Below are positions 36,992 through 46,861 of a stretch of 64,000 nt of DNA, one piece after another. The notes under the pieces are model-generated. The model did not search any database and had not been told where the DNA came from. It saw only the letters and a program-made list of their open reading frames with translations. Location of the stretch: contig CM072516.1 of NCBI GenBank assembly GCA_036898135.1, positions 24,775,244 to 24,839,243 on the forward strand, given 5' to 3'. This DNA is from Oncomelania hupensis (taxonomy: Eukaryota > Mollusca > Gastropoda > Littorinimorpha > Pomatiopsidae). The position numbers were made by a program, and so were the translations under genes. How positions within the stretch are numbered: position 1 is the first letter of the stretch; each line of letters starts with the position of its first letter.

Positions 36992-37435
36992 GGGGACGAC
37001 CAGCGGACCCAAGCTATGCGTGCTGAGACGACGGGGCCGGTCCCCCTTGCCCGAGCCTCCTTCGTCTCCGAAACAGCTAATTGGGAAGACCCCGAGACTG
37101 TGGGTACTAGGCCTGCGGGGACGCTCACCGCCCTCGCCGAACATGGAGATGGGCAGGATTCCCACGCTGTGCGTGGAGGGGCGGCGAGATGACAAACGAT
37201 CATTGCTGCAGATGGAGCCCCGGTGTTGGCTGAGGTATTCAGTAAAGCCACTTACGCACGTGCTGAACGGGCCCAGGCTGTGCGTGCTGGGCCGCCGAGA
37301 GCCGGCGGGGCTGTGGACGTCCTCACTGGTGATGGAGATGGTGGGCGTTCCCCCTCCCGTGTTGGGGGGTACCAGGGAATGTCGACGCTGGGCTGCGGGG
37401 TCTATCGGCTTGTCTAGCGTCGTCTTGCCCTCATC
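36992..37435 (-). CDS. SCYL2: SCYL2-like exon 10: Arg-Arg-Pro-Ser-Thr-His-Ser repeat exon
   Basis: This 444-bp exon encodes 148 residues and starts DEGKTTLDKPIDPAAQRRHS after a TTGTGCAG acceptor. It holds four copies of R-R-(P/L)-S-T-H-S-(L/V)-G at about residues 47, 84, 108 and 136. Three are followed by related 'P(F/I)S.(F/C)' text and Gly/Glu-rich spacers. An extra R-R-H-S lies near residue 17. Each fits an R-R-X-S basophilic kinase (PKA-type) consensus. The exon is GC-rich compared with its flanks and is open throughout. It ends CCC|GTGAGT, phase 0. If that perfect donor is not used, translation adds Val-Ser and stops at TGA. Vertebrate SCYL2 has a basic Ser site in this region but not, as far as I recall, this expansion. 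Confidence 0.75.
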
Positions 37436-37752
37436 CTGCACAAGGACAATAAACATACTTAGTGGCCATTCGCAAGTCAACGACAGACAATGAATGAATT
37501 AATAAATGAATGGTGGTGCCCTCACAACACAACAACAAGGACTTTCAAGTTAGAAACCCCTCTACCAATGTATTCAAACTGGGTAAAAGTGGCAATTACT
37601 TATCTTAATTTCTTGGAAAAGCTAATAAAGTTGTCTTTTCTTGTTTGGTACGCCACCTCATATTCAATACTACCAGAGTATTTAGTACACGCCGTTTTCA
37701 ACGAATGCATCATTATCTACAGGCAGAAGAATAGAGATGGCAAAAGACTGAC

Positions 37753-37847
37753 CAGACTCATGCCCAAGGACTGCAGACTGTGGTTTTTTCGTTGGGACTT
37801 CGGACTAGCAGCTCTCGTCCTCTGCTGCAGCTCTGGAGTGTTAGGTG
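37753..37847 (-). CDS. SCYL2: Probable SCYL2-like exon 9 (Ser/Gln-rich tail)
   Basis: This 95-bp putative exon has an ATACCAG acceptor after a T-rich tract and a G|GTCAGT donor. It starts in phase 1, matching the chosen donor of exon 8, and ends in phase 0, matching exon 10. It reads (A)PNTPELQQRTRAASPK, then SQRKNHSLQSLGMSL. The 'HSLQSLG' stretch echoes the 'THSLG' repeats of the next exon. No direct SCYL2 homology is recognised, so the call rests on splice sites, phase and composition. A 188-codon open frame on the opposite strand (37,490-38,056) covers it and is taken as chance. Confidence 0.5.
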
Positions 37848-38409
37848 CTGGTATACGAAACAATCCCAACACCAAAGCGTTACAGTTGAATAAATACCCA
37901 CCACCCAGTCTTAACAACCTCCATAAAAGCAATCCCAACAACAAAACATCCCCATTAAAAACAACAAAACACAAACACTCAGTTCTCAGAACGTCCATCC
38001 GCCTTTTACCCCACGAGGAGACGAACAATTTGGAAATATTTCACCTAAAACACTAACCTACTTTCAGGCCTAAAGGCAGTAATTGGTAAATGTAATTGCT
38101 AAGCTTTGTAGGCTTTGCCAACTTAACGACTTTGCTTTGACATCGAAGCAATTAAAGATTACATTTATGAAAGTAAACAAGGACGTCTGTTGGTGTATAG
38201 TCATCTATTACATTTACAACTAAGAAATACTATTTAACGCATCACTTACTCACAACTGAAAGAGGTCTTCGTCTTCTGGACATAAAAAAAAAGTCTACCC
38301 TCGATTCCCCTTTCACCGTGCCACTGATTTAAATTTTGGAGACACGGATTTCTGAACTAATTGATTTCAAAGAAGAAAGAGTACAACTCATGCGCACTTG
38401 TATACGAAC

Positions 38410-38507
38410 CAGGTTTGGATTTCGTTTGCTCGTTGAAGACCTGACGAATGTCTATCAACTTCTGCAAGTCCGTGACATCATCTCCCATCTGCATCTTTAT
38501 GGAACCC
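38410..38507 (-). CDS. SCYL2: SCYL2-like exon 8 (linker after HEAT repeats; 3' border uncertain)
   Basis: The acceptor CTTTCAG at 38,508 is clear. The frame reads (R)GSIKMQMGDDVTDLQKLIDI, then RQVFNEQTKSKP. 'KLIDIRQVFNEQ' resembles the SCYL2 'IDKVFNNIG' stretch. The preferred donor is CCTG|GTTCGT at 38,410 (phase 1), because it fits the phase of the next exon. A|GTGCGC slightly further on, or C|GTCAGG and CAG|GTCTTC further back, cannot be excluded. An (AAT)n microsatellite starts about 15 bp upstream of the acceptor and probably contributes to the intron end. Confidence 0.65.
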
Positions 38508-38521
38508 CTGAAAGGTAAAGA

Positions 38522-38522
<1 letters not shown>

Positions 38523-38582
<60 letters not shown>
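38523..38582. repeat. (AAT)n microsatellite
   Basis: 20 units, beginning about 15 bp upstream of the acceptor of SCYL2-like exon 8. Confidence 0.95.
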
Positions 38583-38586
<4 letters not shown>

Positions 38587-39098
38587 CTCTGAAAATACTA
38601 TCTATAAAAAGCAGTATATACACCGATTTCAAGCCAGATTCTACGCGCTATTTGGTGTGCACGGTCACGATACGCCTGCATCGGCAGGATATTTTCCTCG
38701 TAACGATGTCATATAGTGAATTTGCAAATTTGCTTTACTCATTAATCAATGGACATCTCAACAGCTACAAGACCGCCCCATCGAGTAGTACGAAAGTTCG
38801 CTCCCTGAAACGTCAAAATAAAATCAGGGGAGGCCAACATGTTCCCTTCTAGACAACAGAAATTACAGCGAGTGATTGTCTCCCTTTGACCTTTCTCGCA
38901 ACCTACCTAGTTCCATGGTGCAATACAAATGTTAAAAATATTTCAAAACGGTTTATTTTAATGTCCAAAAAACCCAAATGTCGTTATCGAAGCATCATTT
39001 TCTTTACATTTCGCCAAACTCAATGCTCCCAACCCCTCCTCCCTCCCCTGCCCAAAAAAGACAGATTTTTTGCAATGCCCGACATCTACTGGCGTTAC

Positions 39099-39202
39099 CT
39101 GTGCGGTACAGGGATGGTGACCGTTTCTAGCTTCATCTTGTTCCTCCTCTGCTTGTCCACCTGGTCCAGCATATCCCGCAACACCTCCATCAGTGAACTG
39201 AA
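39099..39202 (-). CDS. SCYL2: SCYL2-like exon 7 (end of HEAT region)
   Basis: This 104-bp exon encodes FSSLMEVLRDMLDQVDKQRR and continues NKMKLETVTIPVPH plus two bases of an Arg codon. The acceptor is TTTGCAG and the donor CACAG|GTAACG, phase 2. It corresponds to the SCYL2 helix 'F..[FL][IM].V[IL]..ML..[LV]', followed by a basic, lysine-rich coiled segment. Neighbouring exons join in frame. Confidence 0.88.
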
Positions 39203-39964
39203 CTGCAAAGGTAATATCACATTCAGTTAAAGACCTATTATGCCGGGCTATTCCCCTCCACCCCCCCCCCCATCCCACACCCTTCTTCCCCCGTCGTGGG
39301 AGATTGCATTTGCACTTTCGTTTTTGTCAGTGACGCCGAGATATTTTTTCCCTTGAAATTGAGTTTGCTTTTGTGGAATAAACCTTTCCCCCACCCCTCT
39401 CCCCACGAACCCACCCCAAAGTTTCATAGTTCCCCAAAAGACAACAAAACACTAACCATGTCTGTGGCGCTGTATTTTGTGTATGTGTTGTTGTGATGTG
39501 GTTGTGTGTGTGTGATGTAATGTCAGTAATAATACTTTGCTGTGTTGTTGCACTGCACTGTGTTGTAATGCGTTGTGTTTTTGTTGTTATTAGGATAAAT
39601 GTTAATATTGTCATTATAAATATGATTATACATTATGATCTTAAACACTCGTAGGTTTTAGCACTATACGCCTGAGGTCACCTTTTATGGTGAAAGAGGC
39701 GATGCGTGCGCGCGCGCCTGTGTGTGTGTGTGTGCGCGCGTGTGTGCGTGTGCGCGCGCGAGCGTGCAGGGCTTGTCTCTTTCAGCAATTAATCTCATGG
39801 TATTGGATGCGGTCAATCTACAATTTCAAAAATAAATTGTTTATTTTCTGTCCGTCTCCTAACGTATGTTGTGTATGTAGGAGTGTCAGTAACATGACAG
39901 TGTGTTTGCTGGTTACAGATCGCAGCGCTTTGAGTCTGATTTAGGAATAAGACGAATATATATA

Positions 39965-40137
39965 TTAAAAAAAGGTTGTTCTTATATAGGGCACATCCAA
40001 GCTCAGAGAGCTTCTCAAGTCGCTGGCCACTAATATTCATAAATGCACACAATAGTTTGCTGAAGTCAGCATTCGAACCCACATCGCTCAATACGCAAGT
40101 CTTGCGCCCTGAGGCACTGAGCTATCACTGCCGACAT
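39965..40137 (-). mobile_element. tRNA-derived SINE
   Basis: On the minus strand the head reads like a tRNA gene: an A-box-like TAGCTCAGTG followed by a B box GGGTTCGAATG at normal spacing. These are internal RNA polymerase III promoter elements. The 3' part is 'CCAGCGACTTGAGAAGCTC', then CCCTATATAAGAACAACC, the same tail type as the 12.6-kb SINE. It does not fold as an intact tRNA, so no tRNA gene is called. Confidence 0.75.
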
Positions 40138-40235
40138 TACCGCATCCATTGTTGTTGTTTTTGTTGTTTATTATTGTTCCGCTCTGCACAATGTCGTGAT
40201 GAATTGTCGCTGTGTTGTGTTATTCTTGTGTTGAA

Positions 40236-40510
40236 AGCGTGTCAGTTCCTGTGTTTGCAATATTGTTCTAGATTGGAACATCGTTAGCTCCTGTGTTGCA
40301 AGATTGTTCTAGATTGGAGCATCGTTAGCTCCTGTGTTGCAAGATTTTTTTCTAGATTGGAGCACCGTTAGCTTCTGTGTTGCAAGATTGTTCTAGATTG
40401 GAGCATCGTTAGCTCCTGTGTTGCAAGATTTTTTTCTAGATTGGAGCACCGTTAGCTTCTGTGTTGCAAGATTGTTCTAGATTGGAGCATCGTTAGCTCC
40501 TGTGTAGCAT
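40236..40510. repeat. 41-bp minisatellite
   Basis: About six units of TTCTAGATTGGAGCATCGTT + AGCTCCTGTGTTGCAAGATT. Two variants (GCATCG..CTCC and GCACCG..CTTC) alternate, giving an ~82-bp higher-order period. Adjacent to the donor of SCYL2-like exon 6. Confidence 0.9.
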
Positions 40511-40531
40511 GGTTGTTGTGGATTGTTTTAC

Positions 40532-40650
40532 CTGCTCCAAGTTGAGCCCGGGGTTGACTGTGTGTGGGATGAGGCTGGGTAGCACCTTGGTCGCCAGCAG
40601 GTTGTGTGTCAGGCCAAATCGCTTGTCACTCAGCATGTGCTTGTAAATGC
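40532..40650 (-). CDS. SCYL2: SCYL2-like exon 6 (HEAT repeats)
   Basis: This 119-bp exon takes two bases to complete a split Ser codon, then 39 codons: IYKHMLSDKRFGLTHNLLAT, then 'KVLPSLIPHTVNPGLNLEQ'. It matches SCYL2 'IYK....KK[LF]G[IL]T...LA.KVLP.LIP....LNL.Q' closely. The acceptor is GACTTAG and the donor GTAAAA, phase 0 at the 3' end. A 41-bp minisatellite (40,236-40,510) starts about 20 bp into the downstream intron, unusually close to the 5' splice site. Confidence 0.92.
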
Positions 40651-40802
40651 CTAAGTCACATACAGTTTCGGTCAGTTTAGTGGAGGGGCCAACAAAAGGC
40701 ATTAATAATAAATTGATAGAAGAAGAAGAAGAAGAAGAAGAAGAAGAAGAAGACACACACACACACACCTCTCCCCCCTCCCCCACCCCGCACACAAACA
40801 AA

Positions 40803-41596
40803 ATTGTTTTAACGGCGTTATTACGACTTTCATGAAAAGACATACGTTGTGTTGACAATGGGTCATATTTTGTCCCCTTTTTAAAAAAAAAGTACTTTTA
40901 AGTGTTCTAACGCTAACCTTAACCCAATCACTAACACTAATCCTTACCCTAACCTTTACCCTAACACAGCCCTAACGTTAACGGATCATTGGGTTGACGT
41001 CAAAACAACGAGGGCTGTCAAAACAAGGTATGTACATGTTCACTATCCTGTCCTATCCTATCCTATCCCATAACTCAAAGGTCGTTAGGGCACCACAGAT
41101 GATCGTTTAACCAGCGTACTCCATCTTTCTCTGTCCTCAGCAACGCTCATGGCTTCGTTCAGTGTCAAACCAGTCCATTCTCAAATGTTGTCCTCCCACC
41201 TCTTTTTCTGTCTACTTCTTCTGCCTCCTTGCGCCGTGCCTTGCAGGATGGTCTTTGCAAGGCCTGATGCTCTGGGACGTAGCCATACCATCGGAGTTTC
41301 CGTTTCTTTACCACTGTGAGCATATCATCATGTTGTCCAATGGCTTGTGTGATGGTCTGTCGGACTTCGTAATTGGTGATGTGCTGGGTATAGGAAATGC
41401 CCAGAAATCTTCTGTAGCACCTCATCTCCTTGCTTTGTATTCTTCGTTGTAGATCTGCTGTGAGGGTCCATGTTTCGCAAGCATATAGGAAGATGGAGAT
41501 GACAAGGGAGCGCATCATGTCTTTCCAAATGGGCTTCAACCTTGTCAGGGCAGCAGTTGTTTACTAGTTTGTCCAAATAACGCCGTGTAAACAAGT
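40803..41596. mobile_element. MITE D, copy interrupted by a LINE
   Basis: The same inverted ends and interior as the 17.7-kb copy, including ACCCTAACCTTTACCCTAAC, but opened at TTCACTA by a LINE fragment at about 41,047-41,562. The sequence resumes at GTTTGTCCAAATAACGCC. Confidence 0.75.
41047..41562 (-). mobile_element. LINE fragment 5 inserted in MITE D
   Basis: The (CCTAT)n tail and the RT C-terminus (WTLTADLQRR, YRRFLGISYTQHIT, KKRKLRWYGYV) are recognisable, with an internal deletion joining KPIWKD to LVISIF. It is 5'-truncated near the RIAQTTAAL codons. A 7-bp TTCACTA/TTTACTA repeat probably marks the target site. Confidence 0.85.
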
Positions 41597-41696
41597 CCAC
41601 ACACACACGCACACACACACACAACACACACAAGAATAATACATAAATAAATAAACCCAAAAATTATAAGTAGATATAAATATGAATTCTACTGAC

Positions 41697-41829
41697 TGAT
41701 TATAGCGACGACGACGTCCGGGTCCTGACAGGTGATGTCGGTGAGGAATGGCAGGACGTCGTCCAGAATCAACATCTTGTCCAGCGACTCCAGCAGGTGG
41801 TCCACACAGGACAGTGCGTTGATCCGCAT
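41697..41829 (-). CDS. SCYL2: SCYL2-like exon 5 (HEAT repeats)
   Basis: This 133-bp exon begins MRINALSCVDHLLESLDK and continues 'MLILDDVLPFLTDI', the counterpart of the strongly conserved 'LDK..[VI]LDD[IV]LPFL' block of SCYL2. The acceptor is GTTGTCAG. The donor is A|GTCAGT, which leaves phase 1. The codon split across the intron reads AGC (Ser) before IYKHML, where vertebrate SCYL2 has Gly. If the GT used as donor were skipped, a TAG follows at once. Confidence 0.9.
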
Positions 41830-41907
41830 CTGACAACATACAGGCTAACGTTAGTGGATACTGTCAACTCATGTATCGCTACTTCTAAGACTACTTACGA
41901 AATGAAC

Positions 41908-42035
41908 CAATGGCCTGTCTTAATGGGGAAGGTTCGAGGAGGTTCAAAAACGGGTTTTCGAGGATCTCAGATCCCGAACCTATAGGTCCAAAAGGTTCAG
42001 CAACCTAGGTTCGAGATCTTCGAACCTTGCAAGGA
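41908..42035. mobile_element. MITE C, second copy
   Basis: Shares CCTGTCTTAATGGGGAAGGT, GGTTCAAAAACGGGTTTTCG and AGGTTCAGCAACCTA with the 48.2-kb copy. The right end is diverged (CGAACCTTGCAAGGAAGAC). Confidence 0.65.
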
Positions 42036-42039
42036 AGAC

Positions 42040-43735
42040 GGACCATCAGGCAAAATAAAGAAAGGACTTTGGAACATCTCAAGATATGCCACCACATCTT
42101 CTTCCCAACACTCACACACCCCCAACTCCGAGCATGGCAGACGCAAAGAAGGAAAACTGTGATACGAAATAACATGCAAAGCTACACGGCTCGAAACACA
42201 TTAGTTTGCGCCATAGGGCACGCACCGCCTAAAAAAAGGTACTCTCCACAGATTCGCTGATTAAGTTTGAATATTTAATAAAGCGTTAATTGGGAAACAG
42301 AGGAGTCACACGATCCAAAATCAAAGCCCTTCGAACAAGCGTGGTAATCGCTGTAATATGCCGACAAAAATGAATTTGCAAAATAGACCATTAAATACAT
42401 TACAAACAAAACAAAACACACGCACACAAAATAAAAGTAAAAAGTTGAAGCGTGTAAATTATGTTTATTTGGATTTACTTTAACAAGCACATTTTCGGAA
42501 AGGGTCGGGTGGGGGCCTTCAAAACTCCTTGTTCGCTGAATTCGCTTTAAATAAAAAGTCACGTCCTTAAGGCAACACCCGCTCTCTAAAATTGTTAAAA
42601 AGGGAAATCAGTGCAGAAGCAAACGGCCAACTGAAAAAAGAAACATACACACAGACACAGACACACAGACACACACTAATATCGGCGTACTTTTTGTGAT
42701 ACGGACATTGCGGGCAAGGAGCACAGGGAAAGCACTTATTTGCTTGTAATTGGACCCCAACAAGCTTCGTTATCCAAACCGATTGCCTGTCACCATCCCT
42801 ACTTTGCACGCCCTGTCCATACCCTTTCCTCCGACACAATCTCTTTCACTCCCTTCTCCCCCCCCCCCTTCCCTGACCTCCTCGTCCATCATCCCCGTTT
42901 CATCCTGACCGTTCCACCCCTCTCCCCCCTCCCACTACTTTCATCCACACTCCTACATCACTCTTTCCTTCCTGCTCACCTTCTACCGCTCCCTAAAATC
43001 TTTCCCTCGTCATCTGTTTGTTGTCCACCTTCTTGAGTTCATCTCCTGGAAATGTAAGTCATTTCGCTCCTTCCTCTATACCCGCACCCCCTCTTGTTAT
43101 TTTCATAAACGTACCCTCTCCTCATCGCTGTTTATTTTCTTCTGAGCAACATTCAAATAATAAAGAGGCTTAAAATATGTTTTTTCCTTTAAAGAAATAG
43201 TATCAGCCTTGTTGTTGTCGAGGCATGTGGACTAATTGTTGGCAAGGTTGGCTAGTTCGTGCCAGTCCGACTATTTAGTACCAACCTTGATGAGCTGCAC
43301 ACACGCAGGCTTCGCATTATTAATTCAGTACAAAGACTGCGCAACCAAGGGATTTTGAGACCTCAAGTAGTTGTGTCCCTTAAAGTTCCGTAATCCTTGA
43401 GTAGATGGCCCACAACTCACAAAATGTGTGCATCAGATACCATTATATTTCGCTCTAGGTCTATTGAACTATCTCTGCAAACATCGACGCGCATTTCCAA
43501 ACCAATAATCAGATCACAACAAATTGTTGAAAATCTATTTTCGCTTTAGTTTCTTTGTGTAGCTTCTTAACAACCAGTGGGTGTTTTATTTAAAAAAAAA
43601 AAGTTTTATATAAATATAGTTTAGTCTTAACCTTCTTTGCATATACTGTGGATTCCACACCCTTTTGCTTTCAATTCTCTCACACTGATTACAATTGTAC
43701 ACCTGACACATCTCTGACACTGTGTGTGCGTTGCT
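42040..43735. other. Intron 4-5 sequence
   Basis: Unique AT-rich DNA plus a C/T-rich strip at 42,840-43,120. No exon or transposon recognised. Confidence 0.6.
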
Positions 43736-43738
43736 TAC

Positions 43739-43852
43739 CTTGACATTTGTGGAGCGAAAGAACAGAGATTTGGCCTTGGGCAGTACCATCTTTCGTAGGA
43801 TGTTGTCGTCCAAGTACTCCTTCACCACCCCGATAGCACCAATAGCAGCTTC
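43739..43852 (-). CDS. SCYL2: SCYL2-like exon 4 (HEAT repeats)
   Basis: This 114-bp exon encodes 38 residues (EAAIGAIGVVKEYLDDNILR to FRSTNVK). It has a GGTGCAG acceptor and a GTAAGC donor, phase 0 on both sides. It corresponds to the HEAT repeat of SCYL2 that ends with an Ile/Leu-Pro-(Arg/Lys) helix start ('MVLPKAKSLFF'). The frame stays open and joins directly to the next exon. The overlapping long open frames on both strands around 43,586-44,286 are low-complexity shadows. Confidence 0.9.
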
Positions 43853-44394
43853 CTGCACCGCAACCACAAACAAGAGCCAATCAAGAAGAAGAAGCAGACA
43901 AAGGACAGGCCAGTATAGTACAAATTGGAGATGGATCGAGACATAAGGGGTGGAAAGACGACGGGGACAGAAGAATGAAAACGAGGACAAGAATGAAGAC
44001 GAGGTAGACGAAGGAAAAGGAGCGAAAACCCAAACCCAAAGCAAACTCTTAGTCTTACAAAACTCGCAGCCACGTAAGACTCAACCAAGAGGAAGAACGA
44101 GACAAAGAAGAGGCCAAAATATAGCTGGAGATGGAAGGAGGAGAGAGGGATGGTTGGGGAGTGGGTGGGAAATAAGGGACGGAGAAGGGCGAGAGGAAAA
44201 GTGGGTGGAGAGGGGAGGCCAAGAGGGGGGGGGAAGGTGGGGGAATGAAGAAGGAAAAAAAAGAAAACATAAAAAACACATAGCACAACTCTTCATGTCT
44301 GGCAGCAACAACACAAGACGCAATCAAAAGGAATAACGAAATTAATACGAGAGAGCAGTAGCGGCTAGAAGGAGTAGAAGAGGAAAAGAAGAAG

Positions 44395-44575
44395 TAGAAG
44401 AAGCAGGAGCAGAAGAAGAAGAGGAAGATGATGATGAAGAAGCAGAAGAAGAGGAGGAAGAAGAAGAAGAAGAAGAAGAAGAAGAAGAAGAAGAAGAAGA
44501 AGAAGAAGAAGAAGAAGAAGAAAGTAAACTTAATAATAACCGTCGACGTCGACATCGTCGTCGTCGTCGTATTAG
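44395..44575. repeat. (GAA)n / (GTC)n tract
   Basis: About 22 pure GAA units at 44,455-44,521 with imperfect flanks, then CGTCGTCGTCGTC. The long open frames here are artefacts. Confidence 0.95.
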
Positions 44576-45595
44576 TAATAGTAGTAGGCAGGTAGGAAGA
44601 AGAAAATGGGTGGAGGAGGTCAGGCAGGGGGGAAAAAAAGGAAAATGGCCACATTAACGTTTCCCTAATAGTCCATTCAAACCTCAAACACAGGCGCGTA
44701 GAGGCTTACACACACAAACCCAAACACAGAGGCGCTCGCGCGCGCTGCTCGATTTTCCCCCTTAAAATGGCTATCTTTACAAGATTTGTACTATTTCACA
44801 GTGACTCAACCAAAGCTTTTTAGATTTTGAGGTTAGGTCAGCCAGGCTAGCTATAAATAGCTTCGCCGATGCTTCCTTTCACTGGAAGGGAAGGTGCAGG
44901 CAAGCTATAAATAGCCCACAGCAAGCAAAATGTGGAGGCACTAAACAGTGCTACTCACATAGGAATTGAGCTGGTGTGATTTATCATGACGAGTTTGCCT
45001 GTGAATTTTGAATTGTTAGCACTTTAAAAGATGACATCGAGGGCTCATATCGACCACATAGCTTTGATGTTTGGAATTCTCATCCATGGTGTACGTAAAC
45101 AAACCTATAAACCTTTATATACAAAGACGTGAAAGCTGGCGAACCAGCTATCCTGCGGTTCTCGCTGTAGAACAATGACGCTGCAAGACTCCTCAGCTAT
45201 TTTAAACTCTTATACTCCACTATAATATATAAAACACACACACACGAATTTATCGATTTATATGAAAACAATACTTTTTAAAAGAGATTATTTTGGGGGC
45301 GGCGGGGTGGGGGCGGTTAATCCAACCTCCCCCCCCCCCACACACACCCCATTGTGGAAACAATCATTACGAATTTCAAAAAAGGATCTGTAACACTGAA
45401 TGTGTGAAACTTAAGTAAACTTTAGAAACACACGGACCGTAACACGCACACCAAAGCGCACGTGGGCGGGGGTGGGGGCGGGGACAAAATTTTATTTAAA
45501 CGCCATAATTAATAAACAAAACACAACATACAGCGTCGCTGGGCCTGCGTCGGCGCACGCCCCAGCAGGCTCGGATGCAGTGTATGGTATTGTAC

Positions 45596-45718
45596 CTGAG
45601 CTTGTAAAGAGGAGGAGTCGAGACAGTTGAAGACCATGGGCAAGATCTCGGAGCGGATCTCCTCCAGTGGCGTCTTGGACAGGATGACGTCTAGACGGTT
45701 CAGAATGTACACCGTAGC
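45596..45718 (-). CDS. SCYL2: SCYL2-like exon 3 (HEAT repeats)
   Basis: This 123-bp exon encodes 41 residues (ATVYILNRLDVILSKTPLEE to SSSLQAQ). It has a GTTGCAG acceptor and a GTACAA donor, phase 0 on both sides. The pattern 'LDVILSKTP.EEIRSEILPMVF..L' is very close to SCYL2, where the block is also 41 residues with the same 'TP.[ED]EI...[VI]LPMV' spacing. This is the most diagnostic exon for SCYL2 over SCYL1 or SCYL3. It lies close to a long (GAA)n tract at 45,920-46,180 in the upstream intron. Confidence 0.93.
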
Positions 45719-45914
45719 CTGCAACACCCAACAACGACAAATATGTACTTTCCAGTCCTCGATTTTTTTAAATAATTGCTGGCCACAGGCCAGCCGACGA
45801 CCTCGATTAAGCTAAGAATACGTTTACGAAATCTGATCAAATATGACTGTGTTAAAGAAGAAAATGATCAAGAAGGAGGAGAGGAAGATTAGCATGAAGA
45901 GTACTATAGATGAG

Positions 45915-46250
45915 GAGGAGGAGGAGGAGAAGAAGAAGAAGAAGAAGAAGAAGAAGAAGAAGAAGAAGAAGAAGAAGAAGAAGAAGAAGAAGAAGAAGAA
46001 GAAGATGAAGAAGAAGATGAAGAAGCAGAAGAAGAAGAAGATGAAGATGAAGAAGCAGAAGAAGAAGAAGAAGAAGAAGAAGAAGAAGAAGAAGCAGAAG
46101 AAGAAGAAGATGAAGAAGCAGAAGAAGAAGAAGACAAAGAAGCAGCAGAAGAAGAAGAAGACGATGACGATGATGACAAAGATGACGATGATGATAAAGA
46201 TTATGAAGACAATGATGATGACGACGATGACGGCGACAGCGAGCGACGTG
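45915..46250. repeat. Long (GAA)n tract with GAT/GCA interruptions
   Basis: Over 300 bp of plus-strand purine triplets. Open frames on both strands are low-complexity artefacts. Confidence 0.95.
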
Positions 46251-46269
46251 GATGATGATGATAGCCAAA

Positions 46270-46860
46270 GCATCCCAGCGCCAGTTTCTCACAGAATAAA
46301 AGTAATGCCAAGAGAAGGGATAAAAGGACGAGGAAAAGCATTGGGTTATTAATCATGATGGCTAATGTAAATAATAACAAATCTCCTAATTAAAACTATT
46401 TTCCATCATCTCATATCCAACTCACTCCCAACCCTTCCCTCCGGCCATAATAACAACAATTCTCGGCAACGAGAACTAACATATATCAAATAATTCTACC
46501 GAATACACGTCAACACCATCAACTTTTATCTTTCAGCCTATATTAGTGTTTCCGAACAGTGCGTTCTTCTAAAAAGTAACAAAGTGCTCGACAAGGACGC
46601 TTGATCAACCCTCTGTGGTCGCTATTTTGGTCCTCGTGATCTTAAAGGGCAACAAAGAAAACAATCACCGACAGAAATAATTTTTATTTGTTACAGTGAG
46701 TCTGATGCCTTTTTTTTTTTCTTCTCAAACTTTAAAATCAAATAGCATGAAAAATCATATACATGGCATATGAAAACAAGCTTGTCTTCTTTCTGATTGT
46801 GGCGAAAAAATCACATCCTAATGACCTGTCTCAATTGCAACGATCGTGGAAGGTTCCGAG
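46270..46860. other. Intron sequence
   Basis: No structure apart from a MITE C-like piece at 46,828-46,860 (CCTGTCTCAATTGCA..AAGGTTCC). Confidence 0.5.
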
Positions 46861-46861
46861 A

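Noticed and set aside
37490..38056. 188-codon plus-strand open frame
   Set aside because: No family motif and biased composition. It lies antisense to a better-supported minus-strand exon with splice sites in phase.
40060..40135. Possible tRNA gene
   Set aside because: A and B boxes are present, but the cloverleaf is not intact and it is joined to a SINE tail.
42740..43036. 98-codon Pro/Ser-rich plus-strand open frame
   Set aside because: Arises from a C/T-rich strip; no homology and no exon borders.
44055..44687. 210-codon minus-strand open frame
   Set aside because: Poly-Phe from the GAA tract plus Pro/Ser-rich low-complexity text; no splice or homology support.
45824..46352. Long open frames (149-169 codons) of poly-Lys/Glu, Ser or Leu
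   Set aside because: They are translations of a GAA repeat in several frames on both strands.
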